From Devosia neptuniae (GTDB lineage: Bacteria > Pseudomonadota > Alphaproteobacteria > Rhizobiales > Devosiaceae), in NCBI RefSeq assembly GCF_025452235.1, contig NZ_CP104965.1, positions 1,240,001-1,304,000 on the forward strand: DNA of 64,000 nt, written 5' to 3'. The notes under the pieces are model-generated. The model was given only the letters and a program-made list of their open reading frames with translations. It searched no databases and had not been told where the DNA came from. How positions within the stretch are numbered: the stretch's first letter is position 1; each line of letters starts with the position of its first letter. The translations under genes and the position numbers were made by a program. This document shows positions 8,554 through 18,782 of this stretch, piece after piece.

Positions 8554-8827
8554 CTTGCCGCCATTCCGACCCGTTTACCGGGAGAGCGGAATGGGGCGCC
8601 AGCGTAGACCGGCAAGTGCCGGAGCATGGCAGGATTATTGGCCGCTTCCCCGGGGAGCTGCTTGTTGTCTTGCCCATGTTTCGTCCTAGCCAGCCGTAAC
8701 AGTGCCTGATTTTGAGCCTTTTGCGCACATGGGGTGCGTTGGAGGTGCGGGCACACCGGATGAGTTCGCGGGGTTTAGCTACGCGCCCCGCGTTCCCGCT
8801 CAGCCGGCAGAATGGAAAGACGATACA

Positions 8828-10969
8828 ATGACGACCATCAATTTCGACCACCATAAAGTCGAGCTCAACTGGGGCGGCCAGCCCCTGACGCTCGAAACCG
8901 GCAAGATTGCCCGCCAGGCCGATGGCGCCGTGCTCGCCACCCTGGGTGAAACCGTGCTGCTGGCGACCGTTGTCAGCGCCAAGTCACCCAAGCCGGGCAT
9001 CGACTTCTTCCCGCTGACTGTCAACTACCAGGAAAAATATTTTGCCGCCGGCAAGATCCCCGGTGGTTACTTCAAGCGCGAAGGCCGCCCGACCGAAGCC
9101 GAAACGCTGACCAGCCGCCTGATCGACCGTCCGATCCGCCCCCTGTTCCCCGATGGCTACAAGAACGAGACCCAGGTCATCGTGACCGTGCTCCAGCATG
9201 ACATGGAGAACAATCCGGACGTGCTGGCCATGGTCGCAGCCTCGGCTGCCCTGACCATTTCGGGCGTTCCCTTCATGGGCCCGATCGGCGCTGCCCGCGT
9301 TGGTTATGTCGATGGCGAATATGTCCTCAACCTGCCCGTCGACCGCCGCGCCGACAGCAAGCTCGACCTGGTCATGGCCGGCACTGCCGACGCCGTGCTG
9401 ATGGTTGAATCCGAAGCCAAGGAACTCAGCGAAGAAGTCATGCTGGGCGCCGTGATGTTCGGCCATGCCGAGAGCCGCAAGGTGATCGACGCCATCATCA
9501 AGCTGGCTGAACTCGCCGCCAAGGATGCCCGCGATTTCGAGCCGGAAGATCATTCCGCCATCGAAACCGAAATGCTGGGCGTCGTCGAAGCCGACCTGCG
9601 TGCAGCCTACAAGCTGACCAAGAAGGAAGAGCGCTACGCTGCCGTCGACGCCGTCAAGGCCGTTGCCAAGGCACACTTTGCCGCTCGCGTCGAAGCCGGT
9701 GAACTCTCGGCCGAAGACGTTGGCGCGGTGTTCAAGCACCTGCAGGCCAAGGTCGTGCGCTGGAACGTGCTCGACACCGGCCTGCGTATCGATGGCCGTG
9801 ATCTTTCGACCGTCCGCCCGATCGTTTCCGAAGTCGGCGTCCTGCCCCGCACCCATGGTTCGGCGCTGTTCACCCGCGGGGAAACCCAGGCGCTGGTCGT
9901 GGCGACCCTCGGCACCGGCGAAGACGAGCAATATATCGACTCGCTCGAAGGCACCCAGAAGCAGAACTTCCTGCTGCACTACAACTTCCCTCCCTATTCG
10001 GTGGGTGAAGCTGGCCGCATGGGTTCGCCCGGCCGTCGCGAAATCGGCCATGGCAAGCTGGCCTGGCGCGCGATCAACCCGATCCGTCCCTCGGTGGAAG
10101 AATTCCCCTATACGATCCGTATCGTGTCCGAGATCACCGAATCCAATGGTTCGTCCTCGATGGCAACCGTCTGCGGCACTTCGCTCGCACTGATGGATGC
10201 CGGCGTGCCGCTGGCGCGCCCCGTCGCCGGTATCGCCATGGGCCTGATCCTCGAAGGCGAAAAGTTCGCCGTGCTGAGCGATATCCTGGGTGACGAAGAT
10301 CACCTGGGCGACATGGACTTCAAGGTGGCGGGTACCGATCAGGGTATCACGAGCCTGCAGATGGACATCAAGATCGCCGGCATTACCGAGCAGATCATGC
10401 AGATCGCGCTGGGTCAGGCCAAGGACGGCCGTATCCACATCCTGGGCGAAATGGCCAAAGCCATCACCGCGTCCCGTTCGGAAGTGGGCGAGTTCGCTCC
10501 GCGCATCGAGACCATCAAGATCCCGACCGAAAAGATCCGTGAAGTGATCGGCACCGGCGGCAAGGTGATCCGCGAGATCGTCGAAAAGACCGGCGCCAAG
10601 ATCAATATCGACGACGATGGCACGATCAAGATTGCCTCCAGCGACGGCGCGCAGATCGATGCAGCCATCAAGTGGATCAAGTCGATCACCGACGAAGCCG
10701 AAGTGGGCGCCATCTATCAGGGCACAGTCGTCAAGACCGCCGATTTCGGCGCTTTCGTCAACTTCTTCGGCGCCAAGGATGGCCTGGTGCATATCTCCCA
10801 GCTGGCCGACCAGCGCGTTGCCAAGACCACCGACGTGGTCAAGGAAGGCGACAAGGTCTGGGTCAAGCTGCTCGGCTTTGACGAGCGCGGCAAGGTCCGC
10901 CTCTCCATGAAGGTTGTCGATCAGGCAACCGGCAAGGAAATCAAGTCCGAAGAAGCCGCCGCCGAATAA
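8828..10969 (+). CDS. pnp: Polyribonucleotide nucleotidyltransferase (PNPase)
   Basis: This 713-aa phosphorolytic 3'-5' exoribonuclease is part of RNA turnover complexes. Two RNase PH domains (about 1-210 and 300-540) flank an all-helical linker. A KH domain ([20 protein letters not shown], near 560) and a C-terminal S1 domain ([20 protein letters not shown], near 625) follow. The start at 8828 ([17 protein letters not shown]) is chosen over an in-frame TTG/GTG extension because GGAAAG lies 8-13 bases upstream and the extension is unlike PNPase. A strong terminator follows. Confidence 0.97.
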   Translation: MTTINFDHHKVELNWGGQPLTLETGKIARQADGAVLATLGETVLLATVVSAKSPKPGIDFFPLTVNYQEKYFAAGKIPGGYFKREGRPTEAETLTSRLIDRPIRPLFPDGYKNETQVIVTVLQHDMENNPDVLAMVAASAALTISGVPFMGPIGAARVGYVDGEYVLNLPVDRRADSKLDLVMAGTADAVLMVESEAKELSEEVMLGAVMFGHAESRKVIDAIIKLAELAAKDARDFEPEDHSAIETEMLGVVEADLRAAYKLTKKEERYAAVDAVKAVAKAHFAARVEAGELSAEDVGAVFKHLQAKVVRWNVLDTGLRIDGRDLSTVRPIVSEVGVLPRTHGSALFTRGETQALVVATLGTGEDEQYIDSLEGTQKQNFLLHYNFPPYSVGEAGRMGSPGRREIGHGKLAWRAINPIRPSVEEFPYTIRIVSEITESNGSSSMATVCGTSLALMDAGVPLARPVAGIAMGLILEGEKFAVLSDILGDEDHLGDMDFKVAGTDQGITSLQMDIKIAGITEQIMQIALGQAKDGRIHILGEMAKAITASRSEVGEFAPRIETIKIPTEKIREVIGTGGKVIREIVEKTGAKINIDDDGTIKIASSDGAQIDAAIKWIKSITDEAEVGAIYQGTVVKTADFGAFVNFFGAKDGLVHISQLADQRVAKTTDVVKEGDKVWVKLLGFDERGKVRLSMKVVDQATGKEIKSEEAAAE

Positions 10970-10993
10970 TCCGGCTGGCTACACCATTGACGG

Positions 10994-11025
10994 AAGGCCC
11001 GGGTTTTCCGGGCCTTTTCGTTTTT
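10994..11025 (+). terminator. Intrinsic terminator of pnp
   Basis: The stem AAGGCCCGG (10994-11002) pairs with CCGGGCCTT (11008-11016) and runs into TTTTCGTTTTT. It lies 25 bases after the pnp stop. Confidence 0.9.
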
Positions 11026-11075
11026 GTGGTAACTTTGCAACAAGCATAAGTGCTTCACTTTCCTGCGAGGAACCG

Positions 11076-11153
11076 ATGGCCTTGCATCCCGTTCGGCAAG
11101 TGATGCTTTCCTGCACTATGCAAGTCCGCTTTGGCTGCATAGGTCATTGCTAA
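11076..11153 (+). CDS. Possible 25-codon small ORF with strong ribosome site
   Basis: ATG 11076 is preceded by GCGAGGAACCG, one of the better Shine-Dalgarno matches in the area, and reads 25 codons to TAA 11151-11153. The peptide has three Cys residues (MALHPVRQVMLSCTMQVRFG start). It lies between the pnp terminator and the L,D-transpeptidase gene, 34 bases before that start. It may be a leader peptide, a real microprotein or chance. No family is recognised. Confidence 0.25.
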   Translation: MALHPVRQVMLSCTMQVRFGCIGHC

Positions 11154-11187
11154 CTCAACCTAATTGCGTCGTCCCATAGGATTCGCT

Positions 11188-11832
11188 GTGCTCAATCGCC
11201 GTTTGTTCATGATCGGTATGCCCCTCGCTCTGGCCGCCTGCACCACCTCGCGTGCGCCGGTGGTCGAAGAACCCCGTATCGATCCCTATTACCAGGCCAT
11301 GTATGGCGCCGTGTATAACGAGCCCTTCCCCATCGCCGCCATGGATCTGCGCCGTGTCGACCCGCAATGGTGGCGCCAGGAAGTGCCCTACACCACCTCC
11401 GAGCCGGTCGGCACCATCGTTGTCGATACCCCGGCCCGCTTCCTCTATCTGGTGCTCGAAGGCGGCCGTGCGCTGCGCTACGGCATCGGCGTGGGCAAGA
11501 CCGAGGCCCTGGTGTTCCGCGGCACCGCCACGATCGGCCGCAAGGCCCAGTGGCCACGCTGGACACCCACCCAGTCCATGATCAAGCGCGAACCCGACCG
11601 CTATGGCCCCTATGCCGGCGGCATGGAAGGCGGCCCGACCAACCCGCTGGGTCCGCGCGCGCTTTATCTCTACAAGAACGGCCAGGACACGCTGTTCCGC
11701 CTGCATGGCACGACCGAGCCCTACACCATCGGCACCAATGTTTCCTCGGGCTGTATCCGCCTGATGAACCAGGACATTCTGGACCTCTATGCCCGCGTGC
11801 CCACCGGCACCCGCGTCGTGGTGATCAACTAG
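11188..11832 (+). CDS. L,D-transpeptidase (YkuD domain), probable lipoprotein
   Basis: This 214-aa enzyme makes 3-3 peptidoglycan cross-links or anchors proteins to murein. The catalytic signature is HGT (His about 172) followed by TNVSSGCIRLMN with the nucleophilic Cys near 189. The N-terminus has two arginines, a hydrophobic core and a lipobox LAAC, suggesting a lipid-anchored periplasmic protein. I chose GTG 11188 because AGGA lies six bases upstream; ATG 11209 would still leave most of the export signal. The gene is monocistronic, with a strong terminator about 110 bases downstream. Confidence 0.9.
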   Translation: MLNRRLFMIGMPLALAACTTSRAPVVEEPRIDPYYQAMYGAVYNEPFPIAAMDLRRVDPQWWRQEVPYTTSEPVGTIVVDTPARFLYLVLEGGRALRYGIGVGKTEALVFRGTATIGRKAQWPRWTPTQSMIKREPDRYGPYAGGMEGGPTNPLGPRALYLYKNGQDTLFRLHGTTEPYTIGTNVSSGCIRLMNQDILDLYARVPTGTRVVVIN

Positions 11833-11940
11833 AACGCCAGCCCTCGGGCCATTATCGCGACAGCGGGGATCCTTGTTTCGGAATCCGTAGTCACCGAAAA
11901 AAAGATTGCCGCTGCCGCGACAATGGCCCGGAAATTTCAG

Positions 11941-11977
11941 AAAGACCCAGCTTGCAAGAGCTGGGTCTTTTGGTTTT
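11941..11977 (+). terminator. Intrinsic terminator downstream of the L,D-transpeptidase
   Basis: A 12-bp perfect stem AAAGACCCAGCT (11941-11952) / AGCTGGGTCTTT (11959-11970) with a 6-base loop is followed by TGGTTTTT. The arms also end in T/A runs, so it could work in both directions. Confidence 0.85.
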
Positions 11978-12067
11978 TGGGCTTTGATTTGTAAGGGAAG
12001 GCTTGGACCTTCGGGCTAATGCGCGGGTTTTCCGAGCCACTAGGGCTGAGTTCACACCGCTCCGCAC

Positions 12068-12149
12068 CGTCATTGCCCGGCTCGTCCGCGCAATCCATGC
12101 CACAGCGCGCGCGGCGCGATGGATTACCCGGGCGAGCCGGGTAATGACG
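12068..12149. repeat. Long imperfect intergenic palindrome (REP-like)
   Basis: The left arm 12068-12098 (CGTCATTGCCCGGCTCGTCC...) and right arm 12119-12149 (...CGAGCCGGGTAATGACG) are 31-base reverse complements with a few mismatches, around a 20-base GC-rich centre. It lies in the 450-base gap between two converging genes, which otherwise holds only the terminator at 11941. The CATTACCCGGC-type core resembles palindromic repeats scattered through alphaproteobacterial genomes. Copy number cannot be judged from one window. Confidence 0.6.
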
Positions 12150-12282
12150 ATGGAACGGAAATTGGTGACGGCACAGGCGCCCCTGTTGGTGCGTGCGTCC
12201 TCACTTGGGTCTGCGGCCCGCCAACGCAGCGCCAGGTCCACGGCGGACCGTCGCAAAGGCGCGAACCCCTACGGCGTTACTC

Positions 12283-12825
12283 CTAAAGGATGCTCAACGC
12301 CCCGCCTTCAAGCGCTATGGCCATTGGCAGGGTCAGCGAGCGCCAGAAGGGTAGCGGCGCAATACCGGTGGTGCGGGCGAGATAGAGCGTCAGCGCGGTG
12401 CCGTGGGTGACCAGCGCGATCGTGCCGCGGCTTTGCTTCGTGCTGCGTTCCACGGCGGCCGAGAAGCGCGAGAAGACTTGGTCGGCCGTCTCCTCGCCGA
12501 AGGTCAGTTCATCGGGTTGCGCAAAGAAGCGGGCGATGCCGGCCTCGAATTCGGGGCGCGGTAGATAGCCGGTGTTGGCGCGCTCATGCTCGCGCAGGTC
12601 GCGGTCCAGTTCGAGCGGCAATTGCAGGGTGGAGGCGATCGCCTCGGCGGTTTGGCGGGCCTTTGGCTCGTCGCTGGAGATGACGGCGTCTACTCCATGA
12701 CCAACCAGCCGTTCGGCAAGCGCCTTGGCCGCCGCGTGGCCCTCGGCACTGAGCACCCAATCACGGGCCGGCACCGTCGGATCGATCTGCGGCGTGCTGT
12801 GCCGGATGAGGATCAGCTTGGTCAT
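12283..12825 (-). CDS. Histidine phosphatase family protein
   Basis: This 180-aa protein is of the phosphoglycerate-mutase/SixA superfamily. The catalytic His lies in LILIRHSTP (RHG is replaced by RHS), the acidic/His partner in LREHERAN and the second His in VTHGTALTLYLA. Members dephosphorylate small metabolites or proteins, and the substrate is unknown here. ATG 12825 is chosen; ATG 12834, three codons upstream, is equally readable and neither has a clear ribosome site. It follows infB on the same strand, in the place where rbfA-truB would be expected. Confidence 0.82.
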   Translation of the reverse strand: MTKLILIRHSTPQIDPTVPARDWVLSAEGHAAAKALAERLVGHGVDAVISSDEPKARQTAEAIASTLQLPLELDRDLREHERANTGYLPRPEFEAGIARFFAQPDELTFGEETADQVFSRFSAAVERSTKQSRGTIALVTHGTALTLYLARTTGIAPLPFWRSLTLPMAIALEGGALSIL

Positions 12826-12843
12826 GGGTGCCATTCTAAATGA

Positions 12844-12873
12844 CAAAGGGCGCGGTTTGCACCGCGCCCTTTG
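12844..12873 (-). terminator. 13-bp stem-loop after infB
   Basis: CAAAGGGCGCGGT (12844-12856) is perfectly complementary to ACCGCGCCCTTTG (12861-12873) with a 4-base loop. It lies 24 bases after the infB stop. The downstream T-tract on the minus strand is weak (TCATTT), so termination may be partial. Confidence 0.65.
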
Positions 12874-12896
12874 CAAAATCCTGCCTGCCGATCGGC

Positions 12897-15737
12897 TTAC
12901 AGCGTGCGCTGCACCGTCTCGACGCGGAAGCATTCGATGACGTCGCCAGCGCGCATGTCTTCGTAATTCTCGAAGGCCATGCCGCATTCCTGGCCGGTCT
13001 GGACTTCCTTGACTTCGTCCTTGAAGCGCTTGAGCGTCTTGAGCTTGCCTTCGTGGATAACGACGTTGTCGCGGATCAGGCGCACGCCGGCACCGCGTTC
13101 GACGATGCCCTCGGTAATCCGGCAACCGGCAACCTTGCCGACCTTGGTGATCGAGAAGACTTCCAGGATTTCGGCATTGCCGATGAAGGTCTCGCGCCGC
13201 TCTGGCTTGAGCAGGCCCGACATGGCCGCCTTCACGTCATCCACGAGGTCGTAGATGATGTTGTAATAGCGGATTTCGATACCGTCGCGGGTGGCAAGAT
13301 CGGTGGCCTGCTTGTTGGCACGCACGTTGAAGCCGATGACGATGGCGTTCGAGGCCGAAGCCAGGGTCACGTCGGATTCGGTGATACCGCCCACGCCGCT
13401 CATCAGGATCTGCGCCGACACTTCATCGGTCGAAAGCTTGTTGAGCGAAGCGACGATCGCTTCGACCGAACCCTGCACGTCGCCCTTGATGATCAGCGGG
13501 AACTTGGAGATGCCGGCGATCTTAAGCTGATTCATCATCTGCTCGAGGCTCGTTGCACCGCCGCCGGCCGTCTTTTCACGGATAGCGCGCTGACGATATT
13601 CGGTGACTTCGCGGGCCCGGGCTTCGGTCTCGACGACCGAGAACCGGTCGCCAGCCGAGGGCACGCCGGTAAAGCCAAGCACTTCCACCGGAATGGAGGG
13701 GCCGGCTTCCTTGACCTGCTCGCCCTTGTCGTTGATCAGGGCACGCACGCGGGCAAATTCGGTACCGGCGACGAGAATGTCGCCAATAGCCAGAGTACCG
13801 CGCTGCACGAGGACGGTCGCAACCGCACCGCGACCGCGATCAAGCTTGGCTTCGATGACCAGGCCTTCGGCACGGCCATCGCGGGCCACGCGCAGCTCCA
13901 GCACTTCGGCCTGCAGCAAGATGGTTTCGAGCAGCTTGTCCAGACCCGCCTGGGTCTTGGCCGACACTTCCACGTCCAGCACGTCGCCGCCCATGGATTC
14001 CACGAACACTTCATGCTGCAGCAGCTCGGTGCGAACGCGGGTCGGATTGGCTTCGGGCTTATCCATCTTGTTGATGGCCACGATGATCGGAACCCCGGCC
14101 GCCTTAGCATGCTTGATGGATTCGATGGTCTGCGGCATCACGCCGTCATCGGCTGCCACGACCAGAACCGCGATATCGGTCGCCTGGGCGCCACGGGCAC
14201 GCATGGCGGTGAACGCCTCGTGGCCCGGGGTATCAAGGAAGGTGATCTTGTTGCCGTTCTTTTCGACCTGGTAAGCGCCGATATGCTGGGTGATGCCACC
14301 GGCTTCGCCCGAGACCACATTGGCTTCGCGGATCGCGTCGAGCAGGCTGGTCTTGCCGTGGTCGACGTGACCCATAATGGTCACGACCGGCGCGCGATCG
14401 GTCAGATCCTCGGCCTTGTCGTCGGCGGGGATGTCATAGAGGCCTTCTTCCACGTCGGCATCGGAGACGCGCTTGACCGTATGGCCCAGCTCGGCTGCGA
14501 TCAGCTCGGCGGTGTCGGCGTCGATGACGTCGTTGATGGTGGCCATCGTGCCCTGTGCCATCAGCATCTTGATGACGGTGACAGAGCGTTCGGCCATGCG
14601 GTTGGCCAATTCGGCAACGGTGATGGCCTCCGGAATGACCACTTCACGGCTGAGCTTGGGTGCAACCTGCTGGTTGCGGCCCATCTTCTTGTCGCGGCGG
14701 CGGCGCATGGCGGCCAGGGACGGACCCTTGTCGCGATCGCTCTCGGTACCGGCATTGGTCACCGTCAGGCGGCCACGCGCATTGGCTTCCTCGCCAACGC
14801 GACGGGTCGGACGCTCTGGCGTCGCACGCGAAGCGCGGCGGGCGTTTTCCAGTTCGGCTTCGGTCGTCGGACGCGCGGAAGGCGAACCGGTACGAACCTT
14901 GCGGCCATCAGCTTCATTGGGGCCGGCCGGCGGCACATTGCCGATCGGGGCCATGCCGGCACCAGCCGGACGGCGTTCACCGGCCGGGCGACCGGCAGTG
15001 CCCGACGGACGCGCGCCAGGAGCACCCGGACGGGCACCGGCGGCACCGGGACGAATCAGTGCATTGGCGCCGCGTTCGCTTTCGGGGCGGGTATTGCTGG
15101 GGCGCTCGACCCGCGGCGGACGCGGCGGCTGGCCAGGACGGCCGGCGACGACGCGCACGCTGGACGGGCCGGCATTGCGCTGGCTGGCCGGGGTCACCGG
15201 CTCGGCGGGCTCTGCCGGCGCCTGCGGAGCGGCGGCCTGTTCGGGCTGCGCTTCCGCCACCGGTGCCGGAGCTTCGACCGGGCTGGCCTCGGGCTCGGCA
15301 GCCTGACGGCGCTCTTCTTCCTGGCGGGCGGCTTCTTCGCGAATCTGGCGGCGGCGCGCATCGTCCTCGATGCGGCGGGCCTCTTCAGCCGCAAAGCGCT
15401 CGCGATCCTCAGCCTGGCGGGCGCCGGCAAGAGCCAGTGCCTGGCGCCGGGCTTCGGCTTCAGCCGCGCTCAGGCCAAGTGGCGCACGCTGCTGGGCAGC
15501 GGGACGGCTCTGCTGTGGGCGCTGACCCTGGGAGGGGACAGACGATTGCGGGCGCTGCGGCGCGCCGGAGGGAGCACCGGGCGTCGGTACGCGGCGGGTG
15601 CGCTTTTCGACGACCACTGTGCTGCGCGACGGTGCACGCGACATGCCGGGGCGATTGCCCAGGCCCGGGCCGCCCTTGAGTGTCAGCGTCTTCTTGGCGC
15701 CAGTGTCGTCCGTGCGCTTGTCGTCGTTATCAGCCAT
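12897..15737 (-). CDS. infB: Translation initiation factor IF-2
   Basis: This 946-aa GTPase brings fMet-tRNA to the 30S subunit. A long low-complexity Pro/Ala/Arg/Glu-rich N-terminus (about 1-350) includes a charged segment rich in EEARR. The IF2_N domain follows ([20 protein letters not shown]), then the G domain with Walker A GHVDHGKT near residue 450, DTPGHEAF and NKMD, then the C-terminal tRNA-binding domains. ATG 15737 ([11 protein letters not shown]) has GAGAAG just upstream and is preferred over ATG 15755. It is the last core gene of rimP-nusA-ylxR-infB. Confidence 0.97.
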   Translation of the reverse strand: MADNDDKRTDDTGAKKTLTLKGGPGLGNRPGMSRAPSRSTVVVEKRTRRVPTPGAPSGAPQRPQSSVPSQGQRPQQSRPAAQQRAPLGLSAAEAEARRQALALAGARQAEDRERFAAEEARRIEDDARRRQIREEAARQEEERRQAAEPEASPVEAPAPVAEAQPEQAAAPQAPAEPAEPVTPASQRNAGPSSVRVVAGRPGQPPRPPRVERPSNTRPESERGANALIRPGAAGARPGAPGARPSGTAGRPAGERRPAGAGMAPIGNVPPAGPNEADGRKVRTGSPSARPTTEAELENARRASRATPERPTRRVGEEANARGRLTVTNAGTESDRDKGPSLAAMRRRRDKKMGRNQQVAPKLSREVVIPEAITVAELANRMAERSVTVIKMLMAQGTMATINDVIDADTAELIAAELGHTVKRVSDADVEEGLYDIPADDKAEDLTDRAPVVTIMGHVDHGKTSLLDAIREANVVSGEAGGITQHIGAYQVEKNGNKITFLDTPGHEAFTAMRARGAQATDIAVLVVAADDGVMPQTIESIKHAKAAGVPIIVAINKMDKPEANPTRVRTELLQHEVFVESMGGDVLDVEVSAKTQAGLDKLLETILLQAEVLELRVARDGRAEGLVIEAKLDRGRGAVATVLVQRGTLAIGDILVAGTEFARVRALINDKGEQVKEAGPSIPVEVLGFTGVPSAGDRFSVVETEARAREVTEYRQRAIREKTAGGGATSLEQMMNQLKIAGISKFPLIIKGDVQGSVEAIVASLNKLSTDEVSAQILMSGVGGITESDVTLASASNAIVIGFNVRANKQATDLATRDGIEIRYYNIIYDLVDDVKAAMSGLLKPERRETFIGNAEILEVFSITKVGKVAGCRITEGIVERGAGVRLIRDNVVIHEGKLKTLKRFKDEVKEVQTGQECGMAFENYEDMRAGDVIECFRVETVQRTL

Positions 15738-15751
15738 ACTTCTCGCGTCTC

Positions 15752-16432
15752 TCAAACTTGTCCGTTCGGCAAAAGGTCACCGTCAACCGCATGGCGGCCG
15801 GTGCCTTCATCCGTCGGTTTGGCGGTATAAAGGGCCAGTCTTCGGGCCTTTTCTACCGCCGCTTGGGCTGCCGCCCCTCTCGTTAGGGCAGCATGTATCA
15901 CATTTTCGAGTCCAAGTGCCAAACCCAATTGCTCAGAACTAAGCAATTCGAAATGGGGCACCTCAAAGCCCGAAATTCCCTCCTCGCGGGCCGCATGGTG
16001 CAGGGCCTTAAGCGGACCCACCATCTTGCTGCGCCCATCGGCGGAGGCATCGCTCGCGGTGATCAGCGCAATCAGCTTGCCCGTATCGAGCAAGCCGCGC
16101 ACCTTCATCGCGCCGCTGATGAATTGCCCGGCCTTTCTGGCCATGCTGAGCGCGCCAAGATAGCGCTGCACCAGCCGCAATTCCGTCAGCCCGGCAAGAT
16201 CCTCGGGCAAAACAACCTCGGTCTTGAGGCTGCGCGCGAAGACCTTCTTCTTGACCGCCTCGGCCACCGCATCGCGGCTGAGGCTGATCCATACGCCCCG
16301 ACCTTCGGCCTTCGCCTCGGTATCGGGCACCAGCACCCCATCGGGGCCGAGCACGAAGCGGATCAACTCCGCTACCGGCTTTTCGGCCCTGGTGAGGGCA
16401 CACATGCGGCTCGTTTCTTCGCGCTGGGCCAT
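15752..16432 (-). CDS. YlxR plus L7Ae-like RNA-binding protein
   Basis: This 226-aa protein joins two RNA-binding domains. An N-terminal YlxR/DUF448 domain has [19 protein letters not shown] and GRGVWISLS; an L7Ae-like C-terminal domain begins near residue 92 ([19 protein letters not shown]). This fusion is the standard alphaproteobacterial form and always lies between nusA and infB. It is thought to bind ribosomal or other structured RNA; the precise role is not settled. Gaps are 23 bases to nusA and 14 to infB, consistent with one transcript. Confidence 0.9.
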   Translation of the reverse strand: MAQREETSRMCALTRAEKPVAELIRFVLGPDGVLVPDTEAKAEGRGVWISLSRDAVAEAVKKKVFARSLKTEVVLPEDLAGLTELRLVQRYLGALSMARKAGQFISGAMKVRGLLDTGKLIALITASDASADGRSKMVGPLKALHHAAREEGISGFEVPHFELLSSEQLGLALGLENVIHAALTRGAAAQAAVEKARRLALYTAKPTDEGTGRHAVDGDLLPNGQV

Positions 16433-16455
16433 CTTGCCCTCCCGCTCGGAACCGA

Positions 16456-18054
16456 TCAGGCCGTGGCCTCGTCGGTGAATTCACCTTCGTCGGCGGCCGG
16501 CAGGTCCTCGGCATTGATCCAGCCAGCCTTGATACGGGCCTGCAGGATCATGTCTTCGGCTTCCTCGCGGGACACGGGGAAATCCTTGAACGTGCCTTCG
16601 AAGCGCTTGGTCTCGCCGTCCTTGCGTTCGGACCAGCCCACCAGATCGTCGGCGGCGCAACCGGCGAAATCTTCCACCGTCTTGACGCCGTCCTTGCCCA
16701 GGGCAACCAGCATGGACGCATTGAGCCCGGCAATCTCGTAGAGCTCGTCCTCGACACCCAGCGCCTTGCGCTCTTCGTCGAACGCGCGGTCGATCTCGGC
16801 CAGATATTCGACGGCGCGGTTCTGGATTTCGCCAGCCGTTTCTTCGTCGAAGCCTTCGATCGAGGCGATTTCATTGGGTTCGATATAGGCCAGTTCCTCG
16901 ACCGAGGAGAAGCCTTCCGAAGCCAATAGTTGGGCAACCATCTCGTCAACATCAAGGGCATTCATGAACAAAGTCGAGCGTTCGGTGAATTCCTTCTGAC
17001 GGCGTTCGCTCTCTTCCTGCTCGGTCAGGATGTCGATATCCCAGCCGATCAGCTGCGAAGCAAGGCGCACATTCTGGCCGCGGCGGCCGATGGCCAGCGA
17101 GAGCTGTTCATCGGGAACCACGACTTCGATGCGCTCGGCCTGCTCGTCCAGCACCACCTTGGCCACATCGGCCGGCTGCAGGGCGGAAACGACCAGATCG
17201 GCAATGGTGTCGGTCCAGGGAATGATGTCGATCTTTTCGCCCTGCAATTCGGCAACCACGGCCTGCACGCGGCTACCGCGCATACCAACGCAAGCGCCGA
17301 CGGGATCGATCGAGCTATCCGAAGAGGTCACGGCAATCTTGGCGCGCGAACCCGGATCGCGGGCGATCGAGCGGATGGTGATCACACCATCATAGATTTC
17401 GGGCACTTCCTGCATGAACAGCTTGGCCATGAACTGCGGATGGGTGCGGCTCAGGAAAATCTGCGGCCCGCGCTGTTCGCGGCGCACGTCATAGACATAG
17501 GCACGCACACGATCGCCATAGCGGAACATTTCGCGCGGGATCAGCTCGTCGCGACGGATGATGGCTTCACCACGGCCCAGATCGACGATGACATTGCCAT
17601 ATTCGACGCGCTTGACGCTCCCGTTGACGATCTCGCCAATGCGGCCGAAATATTCTTCATACATGCGGTCGCGCTCGGCATCGCGCACCTTCTGCACGAT
17701 AACCTGCTTGGCCGACTGGGCGGCGATACGGCCGAATTCCATCGGCGGCAGCGGCTCGGTCAGGAAATCGCCGACCTTGGCTTCGGGTGACTTGAGCTGG
17801 GCAGTCTCCAGATCAACCTGGCGGCTGGTTTCCTCGACCTGGTCGACGATTTCGAGCAGACGCCACATGCGGGTCTCGCCCGAACGCGGATTGATCTCGA
17901 CCTTGATCTCGGTTTCGGCGCCATAGCGACCCTTGGCAGCCTTTTCCATGGCGTCCTGCATCGCCTCGATCACGACCATGCGGTCGATCGACTTTTCACG
18001 GGCAACGGCATCTGCGATCTGCAAAAGCTCGAGGCGGTTCGCGCTGACTGCCAT
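16456..18054 (-). CDS. nusA: Transcription termination/antitermination protein NusA
   Basis: This 532-aa RNA polymerase-binding factor has an N-terminal domain (1-125), S1 domain (about 130-200), two KH domains ([35 protein letters not shown]) and two C-terminal acidic/HhH repeats ([40 protein letters not shown]). The rimP stop and nusA ATG are directly adjacent (TAAATG) with GGAG 10 bases before, so translation is probably coupled. The NusA product could act on the hairpin in its own operon leader at 18691-18726. Confidence 0.97.
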   Translation of the reverse strand: MAVSANRLELLQIADAVAREKSIDRMVVIEAMQDAMEKAAKGRYGAETEIKVEINPRSGETRMWRLLEIVDQVEETSRQVDLETAQLKSPEAKVGDFLTEPLPPMEFGRIAAQSAKQVIVQKVRDAERDRMYEEYFGRIGEIVNGSVKRVEYGNVIVDLGRGEAIIRRDELIPREMFRYGDRVRAYVYDVRREQRGPQIFLSRTHPQFMAKLFMQEVPEIYDGVITIRSIARDPGSRAKIAVTSSDSSIDPVGACVGMRGSRVQAVVAELQGEKIDIIPWTDTIADLVVSALQPADVAKVVLDEQAERIEVVVPDEQLSLAIGRRGQNVRLASQLIGWDIDILTEQEESERRQKEFTERSTLFMNALDVDEMVAQLLASEGFSSVEELAYIEPNEIASIEGFDEETAGEIQNRAVEYLAEIDRAFDEERKALGVEDELYEIAGLNASMLVALGKDGVKTVEDFAGCAADDLVGWSERKDGETKRFEGTFKDFPVSREEAEDMILQARIKAGWINAEDLPAADEGEFTDEATA

Positions 18055-18678
18055 TTAATGTGTCTCCTTGGAGATATCTTCGTCGTCATTGGCGGCGATT
18101 TCGACCGTTTCGGTCTCGTCGTCGTCGATCGGGTGGAGTTCCTGGTCGAGCCGCGCCTTTTCCATGAGGGCGTCGGTCATCACCAATTTGGCGTCGGCCA
18201 GGGTGGTAAAGAGCAGGCGGTGGTCGGGATCGGTCCCGGCCGGTGCATCGGGCAGGGTGATGGTCACCGCCTCGGCATCGGTCGCCTTGATGAAGCCGCG
18301 ATAACGCTTGCGGCCATTGATCATGTCGGAAAGCTCGATCTTGGCTTCGTGCCCGATATGGGCTTCGAAGTCGCGACGGCGCACCAGCGGCCGGTCGATG
18401 CCGGGCGAGCTGACTTCCAGATGATATTCGCGCTCGATCGGGTCTTCCACGTCGAGCACGGGGGAGAGGTCCTTGGAGAGCGCCTCGCAATCCATGATGG
18501 TGAAGCGAGCATGCTCGTCCTCCGCCATGATCTGCAGGGTGCAGCCATTTTCCTGGGTCACCTTGATGCGCACCAGCGCAAAGCCCAGGCCATTGGCCAC
18601 GGGCTCGACGATGCGGGCGATCCGGGCTTCCAGGCCCGTCTCCTTGATGTAGCGTTTCTCTGTAAGATCGAAACCCAT
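18055..18678 (-). CDS. rimP: Ribosome maturation factor RimP
   Basis: This 207-aa protein is needed for 30S subunit maturation. It shows the usual two domains: the N-terminal part with EVSSPGIDRPLVRRRDFEAH (about residues 88-107) and the C-terminal Sm-like part with EAKIELSDMINGRKRYRGFI. The acidic C-terminal tail is longer than in E. coli RimP (about 150 aa). GAAGGGA lies 6-12 bases before the ATG. It is the first gene of the operon and carries a structured leader. Confidence 0.95.
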   Translation of the reverse strand: MGFDLTEKRYIKETGLEARIARIVEPVANGLGFALVRIKVTQENGCTLQIMAEDEHARFTIMDCEALSKDLSPVLDVEDPIEREYHLEVSSPGIDRPLVRRRDFEAHIGHEAKIELSDMINGRKRYRGFIKATDAEAVTITLPDAPAGTDPDHRLLFTTLADAKLVMTDALMEKARLDQELHPIDDDETETVEIAANDDEDISKETH

Positions 18679-18690
18679 GGGTCCCTTCGG

Positions 18691-18726
18691 ATAATAAAAA
18701 AGAGCGGGGCCGGGCGGCTCCCACTC
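18691..18726 (-). terminator. Candidate attenuator hairpin in the rimP leader
   Basis: Read on the minus strand, GAGTGGGAGCC pairs with GGCCCCGCTC (one bulged A, one G-T pair) and is followed at once by TTTTTTATT. This is an intrinsic terminator ending only 12 bases before the rimP ATG, inside the transcript from the promoter at 18754-18782. Just upstream, CTCTGGC and GCAGAG can form a second hairpin sharing GAG with the terminator arm, a possible antiterminator. Confidence 0.6.
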
Positions 18727-18753
18727 TGCAAACTGCCAGAGATGTTGTTCGCC

Positions 18754-18782
18754 TATATAGCGCCGTTGACGCCATACCGCAA
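18754..18782 (-). promoter_or_regulatory. Predicted promoter of rimP-nusA-ylxR-infB
   Basis: On the minus strand, the -35 TTGCGG (18782-18777), 17 bases, and the -10 TATATA (18759-18754) give a start near 18747. That leaves a leader of about 69 bases before rimP. Confidence 0.6.

Noticed and set aside
8984..10792. A 602-codon open frame antisense to pnp
   Set aside because: Same artefact as over infB: mirrored codon composition, no ribosome site, no domain.
12840..15830. A 996-codon open frame on the plus strand opposite infB
   Set aside because: It is antisense to an unmistakable IF-2 gene, has compositionally odd residues (very His/Gly/Asp rich) and no recognised domain. Long antisense frames are a normal by-product of GC-rich codon use.
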